From assembly GCA_004143945.1 (NCBI GenBank), contig SEHB01000004.1, positions 62,001-126,000 of the forward strand: DNA of 64,000 nt, given 5' to 3'. The notes below the pieces were generated by a model. It saw only the letters and a list, made by a program, of their open reading frames with translations, had not been told where the DNA came from and searched no databases. Source of the DNA: Lysobacteraceae bacterium. Lineage in GTDB: Bacteria; Pseudomonadota; Gammaproteobacteria; Xanthomonadales; Rhodanobacteraceae. The position numbers and the translations under genes were made by a program. How positions within the stretch are numbered: position 1 is the stretch's first letter; the number at the start of each line of letters is the position of its first letter. Positions 39,238 through 52,528 of the stretch are shown here, one piece after another.

Positions 39238-39438
39238 ATGAGCCAGCCTGTTTCGATGTCCAGCCCCCACGCCCCGATCACGAGCCCGTGCATCGGCATC
39301 TGCCACCTGGATGCCGACGGCTACTGCGAGGGCTGCCTGCGCAGCGGCGACGAGATCGCACGCTGGGTCTCGATGGGCGAGGACGCGCGCCGGCGATTGA
39401 TCGACGAGGTCCTGCCGCTGCGAGAGGCGCGGCGGTGA
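39238..39438 (+). CDS. DUF1289 domain-containing protein
   Basis: SPCIGICHLDADGYCEGCLRSGDEIARWVSM. Confidence 0.9.
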   Translation: MSQPVSMSSPHAPITSPCIGICHLDADGYCEGCLRSGDEIARWVSMGEDARRRLIDEVLPLREARR

Positions 39439-40052
39439 GCGCCGGCGAGGCGATCGCGCGCCACCTGCGCCGCGCCGTACGGCGACTCGATGATCCGCCG
39501 GTTCCGCTGCTCGCTGATTCAGGCCTGCGCGTCCACGCCGTGCCTGCGCGCGCGCTCGCGCGTCCAGCCGCGGTGCTGGTGCCGTTCGTGCCGCGAGGGG
39601 ATCGCCTGTCGGTGCTGTTCACGCGGCGCAATCCGCACCTGCGCAACCACGCGGGACAGGTCAGTTTTCCGGGCGGCGGCATCGATCCGGGCGACGTCGA
39701 TGCGGTCGCGGCCGCACTGCGCGAAACACGCGAAGAGACCGGCATCGACGAAACCCAGGTCGATCCGTTCGGCTACCTCGACAGCCTCGACACCGTGTCC
39801 GGCTACCGCGTCACGCCAGTGACGGGCTTCGTGCGCAGCGACTATGCGTTGCGGCTGCACCAGGACGAAGTCGAGGAAGTCTTCGAGGTGCCGCTCGACT
39901 ACATCCTCGAACCCGCGACGCTGCGCCGCGAGGGATTCCCCTGGGCCGGCAGCGAGCGCGACATCTTCGCGTTCGACTGGGAAGGCCGGCGCATCTGGGG
40001 CGCCACGGCGGCCATCCTCAAGAACCTGATCGACCGGATGCAGGCCCGATGA
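39435..40052 (+). CDS. NUDIX hydrolase, CoA pyrophosphatase-like (GTG start)
   Basis: LRNHAGQVSFPGGGIDPGDVDAVAAALRETREETGI Nudix box. Confidence 0.93.
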   Translation: MSAGEAIARHLRRAVRRLDDPPVPLLADSGLRVHAVPARALARPAAVLVPFVPRGDRLSVLFTRRNPHLRNHAGQVSFPGGGIDPGDVDAVAAALRETREETGIDETQVDPFGYLDSLDTVSGYRVTPVTGFVRSDYALRLHQDEVEEVFEVPLDYILEPATLRREGFPWAGSERDIFAFDWEGRRIWGATAAILKNLIDRMQAR

Positions 40053-40903
40053 ACGCAGAGGCGACCCTCGTCACATCCGACCGGTTGCAGGCGCTGCTGG
40101 CGCGCGGCGGCGTGCTCGTCGTCGACTGTCGCTGCGATCTCGCCGACGCAGAAGGCGGGGCGCGCGCCCATCGCGCAGGCCATGTCCCCGGCGCGGTGCA
40201 TGCCGACCTCGAGCACGATCTGTCCGACCTCTCGAAAGCCGGACTCGGGCGCCATCCGCTGCCCGACGCGCACGCGTTCTCGCGGGTACTTCAACGCTGG
40301 GGCTGGACGCCGGAACTGGATGTCGTCGCGTACGACGCCGCGGGCGGCGCACTCGCGGCGGCGCGGCTGTGGTGGATGATGCGGCTCGTCGGCCACGTGC
40401 GCGTCGCGGTCCTCGACGGCGGTTTCCAGGCCTGGCACGACGGTGGGCGGCCGCTCGAAGCCGGGGACGTGCGACGTACGGCGTCGCCGGTCGAAGTGCG
40501 CTTCGATGCGGCCCGCGTCGTCGGCTACGAAGAACTCCAGCAGCGACTCCGCGACCGCAGCGCGCTGCTCGTGGACGCGCGCGCCTCTGCGCGCTTCCGC
40601 GGTGAAGTGGAACCGCTCGATCGGGTCGCGGGGCACGTGCCGGGCGCGGTCAATCGTCCGTTCCAGGACAATCTTGCGGCGGACGGCACGTTCCATTCGC
40701 GCGACGCGCTGCGCGAGTCCTTCGGCGAACTGCTCGCGGGGCGCGATCCGCGCGAGGTCGTGCACATGTGCGGCTCCGGCGTCACCGCCTGCCACAACCT
40801 GCTCGCGATGGAACACGCGGGCCTGCGAGGCTCGCGCATGTTCGCGCCGTCATGGAGCGGGTGGGTAGACGATCGCACGCGACCGGTCGCCCTCGGTCCC
40901 TGA
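40049..40903 (+). CDS. sseA: Sulfurtransferase (rhodanese, SseA-like)
   Basis: Two rhodanese domains; VVHMCGSGVTACHNLLAM. Confidence 0.92.
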   Translation: MNAEATLVTSDRLQALLARGGVLVVDCRCDLADAEGGARAHRAGHVPGAVHADLEHDLSDLSKAGLGRHPLPDAHAFSRVLQRWGWTPELDVVAYDAAGGALAAARLWWMMRLVGHVRVAVLDGGFQAWHDGGRPLEAGDVRRTASPVEVRFDAARVVGYEELQQRLRDRSALLVDARASARFRGEVEPLDRVAGHVPGAVNRPFQDNLAADGTFHSRDALRESFGELLAGRDPREVVHMCGSGVTACHNLLAMEHAGLRGSRMFAPSWSGWVDDRTRPVALGP

Positions 40904-40971
40904 AGAGCGCCCTGTTCGCACGCTGGACGCGCGCAGCGCGGCCGGCAGGCGGCTCGCGCGACGGCCGGGAA

Positions 40972-41742
40972 TCAGCCCTTCGACTTCAACCGCGCGACCA
41001 GCGCATGCAACGTGGCCTGCGTTTCCTGCCGGAACCACCCGTCGACGAACTCTTCGACACGGAAGCTCGCGGGATCGGCGAAGATCGCGGCGAGGTCGGC
41101 GCGCGCGATGCGACGCGTCTCGCTCATCGCGTGCGGCGGCAGCGCGAGCAGGCCCGCCAGCCAGTCCCGTGCGCGCGGCACCACCGCTTCGATCGCGGCG
41201 AGTTCATCGACGAATCCGATCGCGTGCGCGTGTTCCGATTCGAGCATCTGCCCCGCGACCATGAGCCTTTCGGCGCGCCACGGACCGAGCAGGCGACGCA
41301 GCGCGGCCTGGATGCAGTCGGGCACGGTCAGCCCGACCTGCACCTCGTTGAGCCCGATCCGGAACGGCTTCTGCGGATCGGGGCTGCGTGCCATCACGCG
41401 GTAGTCGCACATGATCGAGAGCACCGCGCCGCCGGCCGGGCTGTGGCCGGTGATCGCGGCGGCGATCGGGATCGGCGAGCGCGCGAGCTCGGCGCAGAGC
41501 GCGAAGAAATCCGTCCAGAACGCGCGCATGCCGGCGCGGTCGAGCTGCAGCAGGGCGGGCACGTCGAGGCCTGCCGAGAACATGCCGGGGGAGCCCGCCA
41601 GCAGCAGGGCGCGCGCGCCCTCGCGCTGCGCGGTCGCGATCGCCTCGCGCAGTCGCGCGACCAGCGCGGGGTCGAGCGCGTGCACGGGCGGGCGCGCGAG
41701 GCGCAGTTCGTGGATCGATTCGTCGCGGATCACGTCGAGCAT
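40972..41742 (-). CDS. Enoyl-CoA hydratase/isomerase family protein
   Basis: MLDVIRDESIHELRLARPPVHALD...AAITGHSPAGGAVLSIMCDYRVMA. Confidence 0.92.
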   Translation of the reverse strand: MLDVIRDESIHELRLARPPVHALDPALVARLREAIATAQREGARALLLAGSPGMFSAGLDVPALLQLDRAGMRAFWTDFFALCAELARSPIPIAAAITGHSPAGGAVLSIMCDYRVMARSPDPQKPFRIGLNEVQVGLTVPDCIQAALRRLLGPWRAERLMVAGQMLESEHAHAIGFVDELAAIEAVVPRARDWLAGLLALPPHAMSETRRIARADLAAIFADPASFRVEEFVDGWFRQETQATLHALVARLKSKG

Positions 41743-41791
41743 CTGGATCAGGGTCCCGGTTGGCGTGCGAAGGGAAACGCGCGTCGCGCGA

Positions 41792-43213
41792 CTATTCGTC
41801 CGACGGCGTCCAGGCGTAGCGCACGACGTAATCGAGCGTCGCCTCGCGACCGGCCGGCACCGCGACGCTGAACTCGAGCAGGTCCGGCGACTGCTTCGCG
41901 GGCGGCTGGTTCGAGGACGCGAGCGTCCATGCGCGCCAGCGGTTCGGATGTTCGCGCACCGTGACGCTGCGCGCGGAATCTCCCGAATTGGAGAGCGTGA
42001 TGCGGAACCCCTCGCGCATTTCGCGCGCCGCCTTGTCGACGTCGAATGAGGTGCGCTCGCGCGTCGCCGAAAGTTCGAATGCGAGTCCGAGCGTGACGTC
42101 GACCTTGCGCCCCTTGGCGGTGTCGCCGAGGCGGCTTTCGCCGAGCAGTTCGGAGCGGCCGTCGCGATCGCGCACGAGCACCCGCAGCATGCCGGCCGGG
42201 AGGTTGTCGGCCGCGGTGAAGCCGAGTTGCGACTGCACCGGCCCGCTTGACGGCGGCGAATGATCGGGCGCGAGCATCGGCTTGGGCGGGAACCACGCGC
42301 CGCCGCTCTCGAACAGCCAGCGGCGTTCGCAGTCGAGCTCGCGCGCCGCATGCAGCGGCACCTGCGTGACGCTCGCGTCGGGCAGGTCCAGGCGTCCGTC
42401 GATCGAGTAGCTGCGGTAGTCGCCGAGCGAGGTCTGTTCGGGCAGGGATTCGGGCGCGGGCGCCGCGGCGGTTTTCATCGCCATCATGCGCGGGCCGCGG
42501 TCGTAGCCCGCGAAGTTCGGCGCGCCCGCGACGAGCTTGAGCGCGGCGCCTTCGTAGCTGCGACCGCTGCGGTTCGCGATGCTCGCGCGCGCTTCGAGGC
42601 GCATGCGGCAGGCATCGCCGGGTTGCAGCACCGCCGAGTAGGCCGCGCGCCAGCCGAGGCCGGACGTCGGATAGGTCAGCGCCGCATCCGCTGCACCGCC
42701 CTTGCCGTCGAGCGCGAGGTGCAGCGAACTGCCGGGCAGGCCCGCGCCGGCCGGAAACTCGACGCGCGCGTAATCGCGCACGTAGGCGATGCGCCCGTCG
42801 CTGCCGCGCACGCCGAGTCCGCCCGCGTCGATCGAGACGAGTTCGCCATCGGCGATGCTGCGGCCATCGGCCGCGAGCACCTGCACGCGCGTGCCGCGCT
42901 GCGCCGACAGCAGGTTGTCGCCCGCGGTCATCACGCGCTGGCCGAGCACGCGCGCCGATCCGCCGAGGTCGACCGCGACCGCTTCGGCGTCGAGCAGGCT
43001 CGGCAGGCCGCTGATGATCGCGGTCTGCGGGCCGCCTTCGAGCTGCAGCGCGCGGCGTTCGTGCACGACCGCATGGCCGTCCGCGACCGGGTGGTTGCCG
43101 CTGTCGAACAGCGCGTCGCTGTCGCTGCGATAGATCGTCAGCGCGGGATCGGCGGCGACCGCGGTGGCGGGCGTGGCCACGGTGATCGCGAGGGTGAGCA
43201 GGTTGCGCAGCAT
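41792..43213 (-). CDS. DUF4139 domain-containing secreted protein
   Basis: Signal peptide MLRNLLTLAITVATPATAVAA; LTYPTSGLGWRAAYSAVL; C-terminal REHPNRWRAWTLASSNQPP...LDYVVRYAW. Confidence 0.85.
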   Translation of the reverse strand: MLRNLLTLAITVATPATAVAADPALTIYRSDSDALFDSGNHPVADGHAVVHERRALQLEGGPQTAIISGLPSLLDAEAVAVDLGGSARVLGQRVMTAGDNLLSAQRGTRVQVLAADGRSIADGELVSIDAGGLGVRGSDGRIAYVRDYARVEFPAGAGLPGSSLHLALDGKGGAADAALTYPTSGLGWRAAYSAVLQPGDACRMRLEARASIANRSGRSYEGAALKLVAGAPNFAGYDRGPRMMAMKTAAAPAPESLPEQTSLGDYRSYSIDGRLDLPDASVTQVPLHAARELDCERRWLFESGGAWFPPKPMLAPDHSPPSSGPVQSQLGFTAADNLPAGMLRVLVRDRDGRSELLGESRLGDTAKGRKVDVTLGLAFELSATRERTSFDVDKAAREMREGFRITLSNSGDSARSVTVREHPNRWRAWTLASSNQPPAKQSPDLLEFSVAVPAGREATLDYVVRYAWTPSDE

Positions 43214-43273
43214 GGTCGCACTCCGGTCGCGGGAAACGGATGCGGCTATGATAGCCGCTCACCGGAGAACGCC

Positions 43274-43726
43274 ATGCACCGCACCGCGTTTCGATTCGCC
43301 TGCATCCTCGCCGCGTCCCTGTACGCGACGGGGGCCGCCCACGCGCAGGGCAGGATCGGCGTCTTCGATGCCTGGATCCGTGCCGCACCCCCCGGTGCGA
43401 CGATGCTCGCGGGCTACGCGACGCTGAAGAACACCGGCGATGCACCGATCAGCATCCTGACCGTGCAGAGCGATGCGTTCCGCATGACCTCCCTGCACGA
43501 GACCGTGGTCGAGGACGGTGTCGCGCGCATGCGCGAGATGCATCGGCTGCAGATCCCTGCCGGGGGCGAAGTGCAGCTCGCGCCAGGCGGCAAGCACCTG
43601 ATGTTCATGCAGCCGCGCGGTGAAACCGCGGTCGGCGAGCGCGTCGCGGTCACGTTCCTGATGGCCGACGGAGCGCGCGTGCAGACCTACTTCGACGTGG
43701 TCTCCGCCGATTCCGCGCCGGACTGA
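43274..43726 (+). CDS. Copper chaperone PCu(A)C family
   Basis: AWIRAAPPGATMLAGYATLKNTGDAPISILTVQSDAFRMTSLHETVVEDGVARMREMHRLQIPAGGEVQLAPGGKHLMFM: H-x10-M-type motif. Confidence 0.93.
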   Translation: MHRTAFRFACILAASLYATGAAHAQGRIGVFDAWIRAAPPGATMLAGYATLKNTGDAPISILTVQSDAFRMTSLHETVVEDGVARMREMHRLQIPAGGEVQLAPGGKHLMFMQPRGETAVGERVAVTFLMADGARVQTYFDVVSADSAPD

Positions 43727-44177
43727 CACGCGAGCCGGATCGCATCCGGCAGCGGCACCGGGGTGCCGGCGGCGGGATCGATCCAGACCATCACGACTTC
43801 GCCGTCGGCGTGCACGCATGCGGCGTCGCCTTCCGCGACGATTCGGTGCGCGATCGTGACCGAGGTCGTGCCCACGCGCGTCGCTTCGAGTTCGACCGTG
43901 ATGCGCGCGGGCCATGCGAGCTGGCGCCGATAGTTGACGTGGGCGGCCGCCACCACCGGCATCGCGGATTCGTCGAACCACTGGCCACCGATGCCCGCGA
44001 GCCATTCGAGGCGCGCTTCCTGCGCATAGACGAGGAACGCGGCGTTGTTGACGTGGTTGAACGCATCGAGGTCGCCCCAGCGCACGGGCACGCGCACGCG
44101 AGCGAGCAGCCGCGGTGCCGACGCGACGCTCGATGTGGGCGCGCCACGCTTCGAAGCCGAGCGCTTGCGCGGCGTGC

Positions 44178-44181
<4 letters not shown>
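43687..44181 (-). CDS. Acyl-CoA thioesterase (4HBT family)
   Basis: [34 protein letters not shown] hot-dog fold motif. Confidence 0.92.
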
Positions 44182-47048
<2,867 letters not shown>

Positions 47049-47355
47049 GCCGCGAGATGTTGGGGAAAGGCGGGACTATAACAATGGCGGTCGCGCGGGA
47101 TGCGACGATGCACGATTCAGGTGATCGTGGGCCCGAGGTCGATGCTTCTTCGCTGGTCCCGAGGCCCGGAGGCCGAAGGCCGCCATCCGTTCGCCTTGGG
47201 CGCAGGCAGAAGGCCGGAGCCGAAGGGTCCGCCGTGCCGGACGCTGGCCGCGCGCACGCCTCGCCTTCGCGGCCTGCGGCCGGTGCGCTCGGCGCGAACG
47301 GACAAGGCGGGATCATGGAGGTTCGTCGGTTCCCCGCTGCAGCCGGAACAAGGAC

Positions 47356-47384
47356 TTGCGATCGGAAACGCCCCCCGCTAGACT
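47356..47384 (+). promoter_or_regulatory. Promoter for rplU-rpmA
   Basis: TTGCGA, 17-nt spacer, TAGACT. Confidence 0.6.
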
Positions 47385-47451
47385 ACGCGGCTCGCTCCCG
47401 GCCCCGGCCGGTCGCGAAGGCTGATTCCAGAATAACTACAGAGGCATGGCC

Positions 47452-47814
47452 ATGTACGCAGTCATCGTCACCGGCGGTCGCCAGTACCGCGTGGCGCAGG
47501 GCGAAACCCTGCGCATCGAAAAGCTCGTCGCCGATGTCGGCGCCGAGGTCAAGCTGGACCAGGTCCTGATGGTCGGCGAAGGCGACGGCGTGACCGTCGG
47601 CGCGCCGCTCGTCGCAGGCGCGCTGGTCACCGCCAAGGTCGTGTCGCACGGCCGCGGCGAGAAGATCCGCATCGTCAAGTTCCGCCGCCGCAAGCACCAC
47701 CGCAAGGAAATGGGGCACCGGCAGCATTACACCGAGATCGAGATCGTCGGCATCACCGGCGCATCCGAGAAGAAGCGCTCGGCCAAGGCCGAAGCGAAGG
47801 CCGAGCAGGAGTAA
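47452..47814 (+). CDS. rplU: 50S ribosomal protein L21
   Basis: [44 protein letters not shown]. Confidence 0.98.
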   Translation: MYAVIVTGGRQYRVAQGETLRIEKLVADVGAEVKLDQVLMVGEGDGVTVGAPLVAGALVTAKVVSHGRGEKIRIVKFRRRKHHRKEMGHRQHYTEIEIVGITGASEKKRSAKAEAKAEQE

Positions 47815-47820
47815 TTCGTC

Positions 47821-48078
47821 ATGGCACACAAGAAGGCAGGCGGTTCCACCCGCAACGGTCGCGACTCCAATCCGAAGTACCTCGGCGTGAAGATCTACGG
47901 CGGCCAGGCCGTCGAGGCCGGCAACATCATCGTGCGCCAGCGCGGCACGCGCTTCCATCCGGGCAATGGCGTCGGCCTCGGCCGCGACCACACGCTGTAC
48001 GCGCTGGTCGACGGCACGGTCGAGTTCAAGGTCAAGGGCGCCGAGGCGCGCAAGACGGTCAACGTCGTCCCGGCCTGA
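47821..48078 (+). CDS. rpmA: 50S ribosomal protein L27
   Basis: [48 protein letters not shown]. Confidence 0.98.
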   Translation: MAHKKAGGSTRNGRDSNPKYLGVKIYGGQAVEAGNIIVRQRGTRFHPGNGVGLGRDHTLYALVDGTVEFKVKGAEARKTVNVVPA

Positions 48079-49314
<1,236 letters not shown>

Positions 49315-49337
49315 GCCGCGGCACGTTCGCGCGGGCA

Positions 49338-49362
49338 ACAAAAAAGCCGGCTTGCGCCGGCT
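49338..49362 (-). terminator. Rho-independent terminator for rpsT (convergent with obgE)
   Basis: Minus strand AGCCGGC-gcaa-GCCGGCTTTTTT. Confidence 0.85.
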
Positions 49363-49400
49363 CGGACTTTCGGCAGCCATCCATGGCCGCGCCGTTCAGT

Positions 49401-49664
49401 TCACGCCAGCGCCTTGATGTGCGCGCTCAGGCGACTCTTGTGGCGCGAGGCCTTGTTCTTGTGGATCAGGCCGCGCGAGGCGTAACGGTCCATCACCGGC
49501 TCGGCGATCTTGTACGCGGCTTCGGCGCGCGCCTTGTCCTTCGCTTCGATCGCCTTCACGACGTTCTTGATCGCGGTGCGAACCATCGAACGCGCGCTCG
49601 CGTTGCGCTGGCGGTGCTGCTCGGACTGGCGCGCACGCTTCTTCGCGGACTTGATGTTGGCCAA
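49401..49664 (-). CDS. rpsT: 30S ribosomal protein S20
   Basis: [43 protein letters not shown]. Confidence 0.98.
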   Translation of the reverse strand: MANIKSAKKRARQSEQHRQRNASARSMVRTAIKNVVKAIEAKDKARAEAAYKIAEPVMDRYASRGLIHKNKASRHKSRLSAHIKALA

Positions 49665-49825
49665 GGGAAAACTCCACTGATCGGGGTTGGAAAAAGACCG
49701 GGAATTATGCCGTTGGAGCCGAGTCGAGTCAATTCGGCTGGCGCGAGGACCCTGCGCCGCCGCTGGCGGCTCCGCGGCGTGCCCGGAACCCGTGTCCCTT
49801 GTCCCCCATCCCGGCTCAAGAGCCC

Positions 49826-51433
49826 ATGACCCGCCCGAGCCTGCTGCGCTCGATGCTGAACTTCAGCGGCGGGACCTTCGTGTCGCGCATGCTCGGGCTG
49901 GTGCGCGAGATCGTGATCGCGACCGTGTTCGGCGCGAACGCGGCGACCGACGCGTTCTGGGTCGCGTTCCGTATCCCGAACTTCCTGCGCCGGCTGTTCG
50001 CCGAGGGCTCGTTCTCGGTCGCGTTCGTGCCGGTGTTCACCGAGGTCAAGGAAACCCGCAGCCACGCGGAGCTCAAGGAACTGGTCGCGCGCACCGCGGG
50101 CACGCTCGGCGGCGTGCTGCTGGTGGTCACCGCGGCCGGCGTGCTCGGCGCGGAATGGCTCGCGCGCGCGTTCGCGCCCGGCTCGATCGACGAGCCCGCG
50201 AAGTTCGCGCTGACCACCGACCTCCTGCGCATCACGTTCCCGTTCCTGCTGTTCGTGTCGCTGACCGCGCTCGCGGCCGGCGTGCTGAACAGCTTCCACA
50301 AGTTCCTGTTGCCCGCGCTGACGCCGGTGATCCTCAATCTCTGCATGATCGCGGCCGCGCTGTGGGCGGCGCCGCATTTCGACGTGCCGATCATGGCACT
50401 CGGCTGGGCGATCCTGCTGGCGGGACTGCTGCAGCTGATGGTGCAATTGCCGGTGCTGCAGCGACTCGACCTGCTCGCGCTGCCGCGCTGGGGCTGGCGC
50501 CACGCCGGCGTGCGGCGCGTGCTCAAGCTCATGGTCCCGACCCTGTTCGGTTCCTCGGTCGCGCAGGTGAACCTGCTGCTCGACACGCTGATCGCCTCGT
50601 TCCTGATCACGGGTTCGCAGACCTGGCTGACCCAGAGCGATCGCCTGCTCGAATTCCCGCTCGGGATCTTCGGCGTGGCGCTCGGCACCGTGATCCTGCC
50701 TTCGCTCGCGCGCCACCACGTGGCGACCGACCGCGAAGCGTTCTCGCGCGCGCTCGACTGGGGGCTGCGCACGACGCTGCTGATCGCGGTGCCCGCGATG
50801 CTCGCGCTGGTGCTGCTGGCCGAGCCGATCCTCGCGACGCTGCTGCAGCACGGCCGCTTCACCGCACACGACGTGCAGATGGCCTCGATGTCGCTCGCCG
50901 CGCTCGCGGCAGGACTGCCCGCGTTCGCGCTGGTCAAGGTGCTCGCACCCGCGTTCTATGCGCGGCAGGACACGATCACGCCGGTGCGCGCGGGGATCGC
51001 CGCGATGATCGCGAGCATGGCGATGAACGTCGTCTTCGTCGGCGTGCTGCTCTGGATCTGGCACGCACCGGGCGATCTCGACGAGGGCTGGATGGCGGCG
51101 CTCGCGCGGGTGCCCGGCCTGCACGTCGGGCTCGCGTTCGCGAGCGCGCTCGCGAGCTACCTCAACGTCGCACTGCTCTGGCGCGCGCTGCGCCGCGAGG
51201 GCGTGCACCAGCGCCAGCCCGGATGGGGGCGGCACCTCGCGCGGCTCGTGCTCGCCTGCACGGTGATGGTCGCGGTGCTCGCAGCGGGCCTCTGGCATTG
51301 GCCGGACTGGAGCGCGGCGAGTCCCGCGACACGCATCTGGCGGCTCGCGGCCCTCGTAGCGGCGGGCGGCGGCAGCTATGTCGCGATGCTGTTGATCGCG
51401 GGATTCCGCCTGCGCGACCTGCGCGCACACTGA
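49826..51433 (+). CDS. murJ: Lipid II flippase
   Basis: [71 protein letters not shown]. Confidence 0.97.
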   Translation: MTRPSLLRSMLNFSGGTFVSRMLGLVREIVIATVFGANAATDAFWVAFRIPNFLRRLFAEGSFSVAFVPVFTEVKETRSHAELKELVARTAGTLGGVLLVVTAAGVLGAEWLARAFAPGSIDEPAKFALTTDLLRITFPFLLFVSLTALAAGVLNSFHKFLLPALTPVILNLCMIAAALWAAPHFDVPIMALGWAILLAGLLQLMVQLPVLQRLDLLALPRWGWRHAGVRRVLKLMVPTLFGSSVAQVNLLLDTLIASFLITGSQTWLTQSDRLLEFPLGIFGVALGTVILPSLARHHVATDREAFSRALDWGLRTTLLIAVPAMLALVLLAEPILATLLQHGRFTAHDVQMASMSLAALAAGLPAFALVKVLAPAFYARQDTITPVRAGIAAMIASMAMNVVFVGVLLWIWHAPGDLDEGWMAALARVPGLHVGLAFASALASYLNVALLWRALRREGVHQRQPGWGRHLARLVLACTVMVAVLAAGLWHWPDWSAASPATRIWRLAALVAAGGGSYVAMLLIAGFRLRDLRAH

Positions 51434-51493
51434 CGGCGCCACGCACCGCCCGCGTGGCGCGCATGCTGCGATGCAGCGGCTATACTCGGGCGC

Positions 51494-52492
51494 ATGAGCC
51501 TGCTTTTCCGGGATGCCGCGGGGCCGAGCCTGGCCCCGGGCGGCAGCGTGCTGTGCGTGGGAGCGTTCGACGGCGTGCACGTCGGCCACCGCGCGCTGCT
51601 CGCGCGCGTCCACGAGCAGGCCCGCGCGCGCGGCTTGCTGCCGCTCGCGATCAGCTTCGAACCGATTCCGCGCGAGTTCTTCGCGCGCGGCGAAACGGTG
51701 CCGCGACTGACGTCCGCGCGCGAGAAGATCCGCCTGCTGTTCGAGGCCGGCATCGAGCGCGTGCTCTCGCTGCGCTTCGATGCCGCGCTGGCGGCGATGC
51801 CGGCCGAACGCTTCATCGAGGACGTGCTGGTCTCGAGGGCCAGCGCGCGCGGCATCCTCGTCGGCTCCGATTTCCGCTTCGGCCACGCGCGCCGCGGCGA
51901 CGTCGCGATGCTGCGCGCATACGCCGATCGCAGTGGTTTCACGCTCGACGTGATGCCGGACATCGACCTCGGCGACGGACGCGTCAGCAGCAGTGCGATC
52001 CGCGAGCGCCTTGCGCAAGGCGACTTCGATGCGGCCGCGCGCATGCTCGGGCGCCGGTTCTCGATCGGTGGTCGCGTCGTGCGTGGCCGGCAACTGGGTC
52101 GCGAACTCGGCTACCCGACCGCGAACATCCGGCTCGGTGCGCGCACGTCTCCGATCGCGGGCATCTTCGCGGTGCGCGTGCGGGGCGAGGGCATCGGAGC
52201 CACGGGATCCGGCCTGCGCGCGCCTACGCAGGCCGACGCCTGGCCCGGTGTCGCGAGCCTCGGCGTGCGCCCGACGATCGATGGCGGCGGTGAACCGCTG
52301 CTCGAGGTGCACCTGTTCGACTTCGACGGCGATCTCTACGGGCGCCGGCTCGAGGTCGATTTCGTGCGCAAGCTGCGCGAGGAACTGAAGTTCGACGACC
52401 TCGATGCGATGGTGCGCCAGATCGACCGCGATGCGGACGAGGCGCGCGCGATCCTCGGTTCGCTTCGCTCCCCGGCGCGTCGCGCGGTCTAG
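51494..52492 (+). CDS. ribF: Bifunctional riboflavin kinase/FAD synthetase
   Basis: VLCVGAFDGVHVGHRALL...GRQLGRELGYPTANIRL. Confidence 0.96.
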   Translation: MSLLFRDAAGPSLAPGGSVLCVGAFDGVHVGHRALLARVHEQARARGLLPLAISFEPIPREFFARGETVPRLTSAREKIRLLFEAGIERVLSLRFDAALAAMPAERFIEDVLVSRASARGILVGSDFRFGHARRGDVAMLRAYADRSGFTLDVMPDIDLGDGRVSSSAIRERLAQGDFDAAARMLGRRFSIGGRVVRGRQLGRELGYPTANIRLGARTSPIAGIFAVRVRGEGIGATGSGLRAPTQADAWPGVASLGVRPTIDGGGEPLLEVHLFDFDGDLYGRRLEVDFVRKLREELKFDDLDAMVRQIDRDADEARAILGSLRSPARRAV

Positions 52493-52493
52493 C

Positions 52494-52528
52494 CTCTCCC
52501 GAATCCCATCCCGAACCCCGACTTCCCC
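52494..52528 (+). repeat. Degenerate half of the GGGAATG-type repeat upstream of ileS
   Basis: TCTCCCGAATCCCATCCCGAACCCCGACTTCCCC immediately before the ileS ATG (minus strand reads GGGAAGTCGGGGTTCGGGATGGGATTCGGGA). Confidence 0.55.

Noticed and set aside
47057-47569. 170-aa ORF upstream of rplU
   Set aside because: Overlaps the rplU promoter and start in another frame; no SD or family resemblance.
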